Shown here piece by piece: positions 63,951-64,000 of a stretch of 64,000 bases of DNA. The translations under genes and the position numbers were made by a program. The first letter of the stretch is position 1. Every line of letters begins with the position of its first letter. Source of the stretch: Halorubrum lacusprofundi ATCC 49239 (lineage in GTDB: Archaea > Halobacteriota > Halobacteria > Halobacteriales > Haloferacaceae); assembly GCF_000022205.1 (NCBI RefSeq), contig NC_012029.1, positions 248,001-312,000 of the forward strand. The letters run 5' to 3'. Below the pieces are notes generated by a model that saw nothing but the letters and a program-made list of their open reading frames with translations, made no database searches and had not been told where the DNA came from.

Positions 63951-64000
63951 AACCGATCCGACTCCGTTCCGCAACCGAGTCCTTTTCTGGGATCCCCGAG

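Overview
The window comes from a haloarchaeon, most likely Halorubrum or a close relative (inference). The signs are: roughly two-thirds GC; very acidic predicted proteins; Tat-type lipoprotein signals (twin arginine followed by an LAGC lipobox); TATA boxes centred about 26-28 nt before many start codons, implying leaderless mRNAs; and archaeal gene families such as CobY, CbiZ, TiaS, the A-type ATP synthase and a MinD4-like ATPase. No rRNA, tRNA, CRISPR array or complete insertion sequence was recognised.

Layout. 1-768: start of a branched-chain amino acid type solute-binding lipoprotein, cut by the window edge. 1038-9978: nine overlapping or tightly packed genes for late cobalamin synthesis and salvage (cobT-like, cbiA, cbiB, cobS, cobY, cobD, cbiZ, cobA, cbiP). 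10099-12262: thioredoxin, F420H2:NADP oxidoreductase-like protein and a short prenyl synthase. 12285-26868: two convergent peptide/nickel-type ABC transporter operons, each preceded by a divergent member of one small acidic protein family, giving a near mirror-image locus. 26969-31457: HTH-phosphoribosyltransferase regulator, AzgA-type purine permease, glutaredoxin-like protein, DUF192 protein and a PAS histidine kinase. 31524-35242: topoisomerase I, tandem repeats, then a lower-GC YihY-type membrane protein. 35292-38886: DR2241-type Fe-S protein with CbiX, then a small protein and prephenate dehydratase. 38887-39159: a striking row of perfect hairpins between convergent genes. 39160-50563: large Lhr-type helicase, several small haloarchaeal proteins, an M24 peptidase, a PQQ-propeller lipoprotein, TiaS, an HTH regulator and a MinD4-like ATPase. 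50720-59665: the complete A-type ATP synthase set, atpHIKECFABD. 60262-63950: a tiny membrane protein coupled to a TauE/SafE exporter, two small proteins and a DNA photolyase.

How the genes work together. The first operon amidates cobyrinate, attaches the aminopropanol arm, activates cobinamide through CobY and joins the nucleotide loop; CbiZ adds salvage. CbiX, which inserts cobalt at the start of the anaerobic route, lies about 27 kb away with its Fe-S partner. The ATP synthase set is not uniformly one transcription unit: a hairpin plus T-run follows atpI, and atpK and atpD each have a TATA-like element just upstream, which would suit the unequal subunit numbers in the complex.

The most unusual features are the mirrored transporter locus with its paired small-protein family, the hairpin row at 38945-39049, the atpI/atpK terminator-promoter junction, and the inserted domain in the fused peptide-transporter ATPase. 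Family names given as DUF numbers are from memory and were not checked by search.
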